Origin: DUPQ01 sp041678685
Lineage (GTDB): Bacteria; Bacillota; Clostridia; DUPQ01
Direction: 5' to 3'
Assembly (NCBI GenBank): GCA_041678685.1
Contig: JBAYNV010000003.1
Location: forward strand, 1 to 64,000
DNA: 64,000 nt
Part shown: positions 59,489 through 64,000 of the stretch, piece after piece
Position numbering within the stretch: the first letter of the stretch is position 1
How the letters are laid out: every line of letters starts with the position of its first letter
Position numbers and translations under genes: made by a program
Notes under the pieces: generated by a model
Seen by the model: the letters and a program-made list of their open reading frames with translations, nothing else
What the model was told of the DNA's origin: nothing
Databases searched by the model: none

Positions 59489-60673
59489 ATGGCAGTACTA
59501 AAAAGATTATGTGAATATAATGAAACAAACACGAATATGAAGTATGCAAAAGGCGACTACCCTTTAGGAGAAGTCGTTATAGATATCGTCAGTGAAATAC
59601 TGGAGACATCTCCCGAACTCGTTATAGATGCATATACCGATAAAAAAAGACGTCAGATGCTTGAAAGCAGAATAATAAAAATACTGGAGAAAGAGGAATA
59701 CTTTGCTATCGGCTCAAAAATGGAAATGATCAAAAAAGTATTTGATTTTATGTTTGGATATGGGCAGCTTCAGGAATATATCGATGATGAGGATATCTCT
59801 GACATAGACGGAGTCAGGTATAACCGGTTTTCGATAAAGAAAAAAGGTATACGTTATCCCATAGAACTGGATTTTGGCAATGAAATGAATTACCTGGTTT
59901 ATTGCAAACTCATAGCTCTTAGAAACGGAGGGATACTGAACGATAACGACAGTCATTGCAGGGTAGCGGATGTCGAACGTAAACTGAGAATAAACATATC
60001 TATTTACCCCAGGAATATTTCAGGATCTGCAATATGCATACGAAAACACAGAAATAACGCATATACGATAAATGACCTTGTGACGCTTGGCATGCTGGAC
60101 TGTAAAAACAAGGACCTGATCATGCAGACTGCAGAAAACCGCAAAACAATGATCATATGCGGCAAAGGCGGCAGCGGAAAAACAACATTATTACGGGCTA
60201 TAATAAACAGTTTACCTGACATGGAGAGGGTATTGATCGTCGAATCAGATGCGGAACTGTATCCGAAGAAGGACTTCTGTATCGAACAAAGAGTGAAGAG
60301 AAGTAATGAAGGGGGCAATCCGATCACACTTGATATGCTTATAAAAGATGGTCTGACAATGTCATTGGATACATACTGCATCGGAGAGATCATAGGCAGC
60401 GAGGCCATAGATTTCATAGATGCCTGCTGTTCCGGACACCGCTTTTTTACTACCATGCATGCCGATAAAGCGCAAGACTGTGCAAATCGCATCGTTGCAT
60501 TGGCAAAATCCTCTGACAAGCAGAGAGATGAATCCATGCTTGCAAGAATGTTCGCAGATGGAGTCGATATGGTCATACATATGGAGGATTTCAAAGTCGA
60601 TGAGATATTGAATGTGAAATATTACGATACCACTAAAAACGAGATCATATATGAAAGGATATACAGCCAATGA
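59489..60673 (+). CDS. tadA: Tad secretion ATPase (CpaF/TadA)
   Basis: A 394-residue secretion ATPase driving pilus assembly. N-terminal helical domain (1-110); substrate of the ring core V-R-Y-N-R-F; Walker A G-K-G-G-S-G-K-T-T at 225-233; Asp box E-S-D-A-E-L; Walker B-like C-I-G-E-I-I-G-S-E; His box T-T-M-H-A-D near 320. GGGAAGGA six bases before the ATG at 59489; the preceding gene's stop overlaps only an alternative TTG. Overlaps TadB by four bases. Complete P-loop, so this is the active motor. Confidence 0.92.
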   Translation: MAVLKRLCEYNETNTNMKYAKGDYPLGEVVIDIVSEILETSPELVIDAYTDKKRRQMLESRIIKILEKEEYFAIGSKMEMIKKVFDFMFGYGQLQEYIDDEDISDIDGVRYNRFSIKKKGIRYPIELDFGNEMNYLVYCKLIALRNGGILNDNDSHCRVADVERKLRINISIYPRNISGSAICIRKHRNNAYTINDLVTLGMLDCKNKDLIMQTAENRKTMIICGKGGSGKTTLLRAIINSLPDMERVLIVESDAELYPKKDFCIEQRVKRSNEGGNPITLDMLIKDGLTMSLDTYCIGEIIGSEAIDFIDACCSGHRFFTTMHADKAQDCANRIVALAKSSDKQRDESMLARMFADGVDMVIHMEDFKVDEILNVKYYDTTKNEIIYERIYSQ

Positions 60674-61455
60674 CAATACTGATAATAAACTCAGTAACAG
60701 CTGTTTTGCTTGCTTATCTTATAACCAAAAGCGATCAACCTGATACTGTATATGATAAATTAAAATATCTCACCGGTTTCATATCGGTAACATTGCTTTT
60801 ATTTACAGCAGTAATAGTGAACAGAAAAATAGACTACATACTGACATCCGTTTCGGTTGCGCTTATGCCTGCTGTATTGCCATATGTCGTACATGATGTA
60901 TATAAAAATGTTATGTATGCAAGGGAACAGAAAAGCATCGTAGACCTGCTGCTTCTCATGAGCAAGTGGAGCGCAGTAAAGAATGATGTGGTTTTCTGCC
61001 TTAACAAAGCTGACAGATCTGATCTTAAACAACCTGTAAAGAGGCTTATAAATGATGCATGCAACAGGATAGGAAGAGGTATGGGAGTAAGCGATGCTTT
61101 ATCTATTTTCGAAAAAGAAGCACAAAGTGAGGAACTGAGATATGTAATGATGAACATACGGTATGCATATGAAAAAGGAGGCGATCTTTACAGTATATTT
61201 AAGAGCATGGAAAATCAGTTTTTCAAACTGGATGAAGAAATATATAAAAGGAAGATCTCCACTTCAAAAGACAGATATGCGGTATATGCGACTATTCTGC
61301 TTGTCCTTATCACATTTTACTACTTCGTGTTTAAGAATGAATCAGTCAAAGCTTTCTATCTGTCTACTGATAGCGGTAAGCTATATCTTGCACTGTTCGC
61401 ATTTCTGTTCTTTATTGGAACCATAACAACCATAAGCGCTGTGAAGCAGAATTAG
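60670..61455 (+). CDS. tadB: Tad inner membrane platform protein TadB
   Basis: A 261-residue T2SF-type platform protein. Membrane helices near 2-20, 35-50, 60-78 and paired C-terminal helices (about 205-225 and 236-256). The cytoplasmic T2SF core holds G-R-G-M-G-V-S-D-A-L and Y-E-K-G-G-D-L. It couples TadA to pilin assembly. ATGA overlap with tadA and eight bases before tadC. Confidence 0.87.
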   Translation: MTILIINSVTAVLLAYLITKSDQPDTVYDKLKYLTGFISVTLLLFTAVIVNRKIDYILTSVSVALMPAVLPYVVHDVYKNVMYAREQKSIVDLLLLMSKWSAVKNDVVFCLNKADRSDLKQPVKRLINDACNRIGRGMGVSDALSIFEKEAQSEELRYVMMNIRYAYEKGGDLYSIFKSMENQFFKLDEEIYKRKISTSKDRYAVYATILLVLITFYYFVFKNESVKAFYLSTDSGKLYLALFAFLFFIGTITTISAVKQN

Positions 61456-61463
61456 GAGGCCTA

Positions 61464-62255
61464 ATGGAAAATGTGGTCATTATCTCACTGTACATATTGA
61501 ATCTTTCAGCAGGCTTACTGTTTGCCACACATTATTCCGCAAAAAAGATCGGAACATATTTAGGTGTAAACAGAAATAAGAAGATATCGGCATTAAAAGA
61601 ATTGGTAGGCAGAAAGTATGAAAAGATACTGAATATAGATAAGAGATACATCAATGACTACATCATCCTAACCGTAGTTTTCATCATTATAGGGGTTATC
61701 ACCGGGATCTATGCCGGTATATTAAAAGGATCGCTTATCATATCTTCAGGCGCAGTATTTATGATAAGCAGGAAAAATATACAGGAAAATGAAATCGGGG
61801 ATATATTTAAAAAAAATGCATATAAGCTGTACAGATACCTTGTCTCTCAGATACAGGCAGGAGTAAAGCCTAAGGATGTTATAACAAATATGTATAAGGT
61901 GACTGAAGATAAGAAGCTGTATGACATATTAGCCGAGGCATCAGGCACATATTCTATTACCCTTGATGGCAGATCATATGCTGAGTGTCTCAAAAAACAT
62001 ATCAAAACAACTGATTGCGAACACTTCGCAATGATACTGGAGGAGGACCTCCTTTATACAAAGAATGACATGCTTCTGTCCAGGATGGAGGAGATGATGT
62101 TTAACAGATACTTTTCTTACCAGCAGAAGAAAACAGACCGCATAAAGCAGAGGTGTCTGGCCTCTGTATGCATATTCGTACTGATCATTATGATAATGAT
62201 TTCAATACCGCTCATCGCGGACCTTGAGGAAGCGCTAAAAAATATATTTATATAA
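61464..62255 (+). CDS. tadC: Tad inner membrane platform protein TadC
   Basis: A 263-residue T2SF-type protein. Helices at about 5-22, 72-95 and 235-256 with a cytoplasmic helical core (V-S-Q-I-Q-A-G-V-K-P and following) between. Partner of TadB. AGGAGG precedes the ATG. Divergent at sequence level but the layout and place between TadB and a pilin gene support it. Confidence 0.82.
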   Translation: MENVVIISLYILNLSAGLLFATHYSAKKIGTYLGVNRNKKISALKELVGRKYEKILNIDKRYINDYIILTVVFIIIGVITGIYAGILKGSLIISSGAVFMISRKNIQENEIGDIFKKNAYKLYRYLVSQIQAGVKPKDVITNMYKVTEDKKLYDILAEASGTYSITLDGRSYAECLKKHIKTTDCEHFAMILEEDLLYTKNDMLLSRMEEMMFNRYFSYQQKKTDRIKQRCLASVCIFVLIIMIMISIPLIADLEEALKNIFI

Positions 62256-62267
62256 AGGAGAAAAGAA

Positions 62268-62474
62268 ATGAATGAACTGACAGGATCGGACAGAAAAAGA
62301 GGTTTCGGTATATCCGAAATAATAGGGATAGCAGTGGTGCTTCTGATCGCCGCCATAATAGTAATCCCGGGATTAAAAAATATTTCCCTTGATATCATGA
62401 CAAAATTACGTACTTGGGTCGATGGTATACTACCACAGATATTCGATGCAAGTCCGACACCTGCATTTCAATGA
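62268..62474 (+). CDS. Flp-type Tad pilin candidate
   Basis: A 68-residue protein. K-R-G12 then F13-G-I-S-E17: cleavage after Gly12 would leave Phe1 and Glu5, the classic type IV pilin rule. A hydrophobic helix follows (about 19-35) and a short C-terminal tail with Pro and Thr. Size, position behind TadC and the G-F...E motif make it the likely major pilin of this machine. AAGGAG precedes the ATG. No prepilin peptidase (TadV) is seen in the window. Confidence 0.78.
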   Translation: MNELTGSDRKRGFGISEIIGIAVVLLIAAIIVIPGLKNISLDIMTKLRTWVDGILPQIFDASPTPAFQ

Positions 62475-62482
62475 GGTAGAGC

Positions 62483-62857
62483 ATGGCTGAAAGGATAATA
62501 GTCTCCGTTGTGGTCCTGATGTTGATACTGTGTATATTCGTATCAATAGTGGATGTTTTAGCGCTGATATCCAAAAACCTTGAATTCCGGGACATCTGCA
62601 GGACCTATATGATCATTACTGAGCAGGATTCAGGCCTTAGCGGCAGTTACAGGGAAAACCTTGAAAATGACCTTCTATCCTGTGGGTTTAGCGATATCGT
62701 CATTAATATACCGTACTCGATCAGATATGGGTCTGTATTCAGTTTCACTGTATCGGCATACTACAGCATCAATACCATCACAGACTTGTTTGTACGATCT
62801 GATGAACAGCATATCATGAGATATGACCAGTTACTTACCGCAAGAAGGATCGGGTAG
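62483..62857 (+). CDS. Small single-span protein of the Tad operon
   Basis: A 124-residue protein with one N-terminal helix (about 5-28) and an extracytoplasmic part with mixed helix and strand. It lacks the K-G-S or G-F leader, but size and place resemble the TadE-like or DUF4320 proteins of clostridial Tad clusters. GAGGTAGAG upstream of the ATG. Its stop lies one base before the next ATG. Function unknown beyond probable pilus-associated role. Confidence 0.65.
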   Translation: MAERIIVSVVVLMLILCIFVSIVDVLALISKNLEFRDICRTYMIITEQDSGLSGSYRENLENDLLSCGFSDIVINIPYSIRYGSVFSFTVSAYYSINTITDLFVRSDEQHIMRYDQLLTARRIG

Positions 62858-62858
62858 A

Positions 62859-63332
62859 ATGAAAGAAGGAATGGATAATAAAAGAGGCAGCGGTGCAGCA
62901 GCGGCAGTGATAGCAGTATCTGTCGTGATATATGTGATATTGCCTTTATTCACATCAATCATACAGAAAGCGATAATATATCATGAGACTGCAAGAATAA
63001 AGGATGTTATAGAGTTTGCTGTAATGAGTCTGGCAACATGTAATGACACGTTATCATTTTCAGAAAAGGATCTTGTTTTCTACACAGAGGAATATGATCT
63101 TACAGGTATTGTATATGATCAGGTATCAGTACAGCTGAAGGATATGGTCGATTTGAATAAAGAAGACATCAAAGCGGTCGTATGTGCGAAAGGCACGCCA
63201 TGCATATGTGGATATATTTCAGTACATCTCCTAATATATGTTGATATTGATGCGACACTGAAATTTCCCGGTATTTATCGGAATTCACATGCTTTTTCGG
63301 TCCATTTCCACATAGAACTGCCGGTCACATAA
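62859..63332 (+). CDS. TadF-like pseudopilin candidate
   Basis: A 157-residue protein with leader N-K-R-G-S at residues 7-11, then a hydrophobic segment (about 12-32). The +5 residue from Gly10/Ser11 is Ala, not Glu. The exported part contains a C-A-K-G-T-P-C-I-C-G cluster, possibly a disulphide. An in-frame ATG at 62823 lies inside the preceding gene; ATG 62859 has AAGGA about ten bases upstream and is better. 13 bases before the CpaB-like gene. Confidence 0.6.
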   Translation: MKEGMDNKRGSGAAAAVIAVSVVIYVILPLFTSIIQKAIIYHETARIKDVIEFAVMSLATCNDTLSFSEKDLVFYTEEYDLTGIVYDQVSVQLKDMVDLNKEDIKAVVCAKGTPCICGYISVHLLIYVDIDATLKFPGIYRNSHAFSVHFHIELPVT

Positions 63333-63345
63333 TGAAAGGAATGAA

Positions 63346-63972
63346 ATGACAAAAAGAAAGTACTTTATTTTAGCACTGGTGATAGCGGTGCTTCTGACAG
63401 CTGTCCAGATCGCGATATCAAAATATGCGGTCAAAAGTGATGAAGGATATATTTATGTTGCAAACAGGGAAATACAAAAAGGCGATACCGTAACGGTATC
63501 GGATCTGCAGAAAATAACCGTATACGGTTACACCGGTGAAATTATTTTTACGGATAACATGTTTTCTTTATTGGATATAAGAAAAGGTGACGTTGTAAAT
63601 ACAAGTTGTTTTGACAATGCTATGTATACGGATAAAGACAGAATGATATCTGTTACGGTTGATGCTGACAGATCAAACGGCGGGAATATAAGAGGTAATG
63701 AAACAGTAGATATATATGTGATCCCCGATATGACAGATTTTCAACCATATGAAATGAAATGGCTTGAAGAAGTACTTTCAAGTATAGATATAGCATATCT
63801 ATCTGATAAAGATGTCGGATTCATGCTTAATGATGTATGGGTGGACGATGTGATCACACAGAATGCAGGATCGTCTATAGTGAGCCTCAGAGTGGCTTCT
63901 CCGACAGATATACTGCTTTCTTTTCTTAAAAATAAATGTGATATAGAGTTCATTGTTACAGTAGAACATTGA
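63346..63972 (+). CDS. CpaB/RcpC-like Tad assembly protein (SAF domain)
   Basis: A 208-residue protein with one N-terminal membrane helix (about 5-24) followed by a SAF-like domain: V-A-N-R-E-I-Q-K-G-D-T-V-T-V-S-D-L (about 38-54) and R-K-G-D-V-V-N. CpaB/RcpC proteins act in export or assembly of Flp pili. GAAAGGA five bases before the ATG. It ends 28 bases before the window edge; further Tad genes probably follow. Confidence 0.8.
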   Translation: MTKRKYFILALVIAVLLTAVQIAISKYAVKSDEGYIYVANREIQKGDTVTVSDLQKITVYGYTGEIIFTDNMFSLLDIRKGDVVNTSCFDNAMYTDKDRMISVTVDADRSNGGNIRGNETVDIYVIPDMTDFQPYEMKWLEEVLSSIDIAYLSDKDVGFMLNDVWVDDVITQNAGSSIVSLRVASPTDILLSFLKNKCDIEFIVTVEH

Positions 63973-64000
63973 TATAGAATAATAAAAGCCTTTATGATAT

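Noticed and set aside
1..64000. CRISPR arrays, insertion sequences, prophage or rRNA
   Set aside because: No repeat-spacer pattern, transposase, integrase, capsid-type gene or rRNA sequence was seen on reading both strands.

Overview
The window reads as chromosome of a low-GC, monoderm, anaerobic Bacillota, most likely class Clostridia. The evidence is clostridial-type gene order (rpmE-DUF1385-prmC, infC-rpmI-rplT, asp23-amaP-nusB-xseAB-ispA-dxs-tlyA, queA-tgt-yajC, rplI-dnaB, tilS-hpt-ftsH, metK under a SAM-I riboswitch), heavy use of AUA and AGA/AGG codons, strong Shine-Dalgarno sites, frequent GTG/TTG starts, a PPi-type phosphofructokinase and a corrinoid-methyltransferase-like gene. I cannot name a species. 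I see no phage, insertion sequence, CRISPR array or rRNA. No gene-free stretch exceeds 300 bases; the longest, about 260 bases, lies upstream of queT.

Layout. 100-3044: three overlapping pseudopilin (TadE/TadG-like) genes. 3135-5210: patatin-like lipase and HAD phosphatase. 5228-10033: rho, rpmE, DUF1385, prmC, mazG, rqcP. 10042-12100: infC leader, infC (probable AUA start), rpmI, rplT, a SpoU methyltransferase. 12207-16301: TIM-barrel isomerase, hisI, hisE, DEAD-box helicase, amidohydrolase, pyroglutamyl-peptidase-like gene. 16317-19723 (minus): a three-gene operon of a MotA/ZorA-like channel protein with a long tail, a MotB/ZorB-like OmpA protein, and a helical-repeat protein. 19983-24836: queT, small membrane protein, PPi-PFK, class II aldolase, engB, a surface lipoprotein foldase. 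24928-28984: ilvE (minus), yqeG, endonuclease-IV-like, M24 peptidase, GNAT. 29040-31764: UroD/MtaA-like protein fused to thioredoxin, a mini-thioredoxin, a COG0523 GTPase. 31836-38015: asp23 to tlyA. 38019-40610: glycosidase-like propeller gene divergent from cupin and HAD genes. 40670: tRNA-Trp. 40946-49029: lipoprotein, ABC exporter, SpoIID/LytB protein, queA, tgt, yajC, acyltransferase-like membrane protein. 49040-50284 (minus): NlpC/P60 enzyme. 50380-57364: rplI, dnaB, tilS, hpt, ftsH, metK. 57460: ComF-like. 58131-63972: a Tad pilus/secretion operon that runs off the window.

How the genes work together. Most of the window is housekeeping: translation, queuosine tRNA modification by salvage (queT, queA, tgt), isoprenoid precursors, lower glycolysis with PPi, and SAM synthesis under feedback control. 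Three accessory modules stand out. (1) The minus-strand MotA/MotB-like pair with a repeat protein, which looks like an ion-driven 5:2 motor related to ZorAB but without Zorya effectors. (2) The Tad operon headed by a protein joining a kinase fold and a TadZ/MinD-like fold, both apparently lacking catalytic residues. (3) The UroD-like/thioredoxin/COG0523 trio, whose zinc site has lost its histidine. These are the best candidates for undescribed biology. At the sequence level, the AUA start of infC, several promoters placed so that mRNAs would be leaderless, and a divergent promoter sharing a palindromic -35 are also notable.
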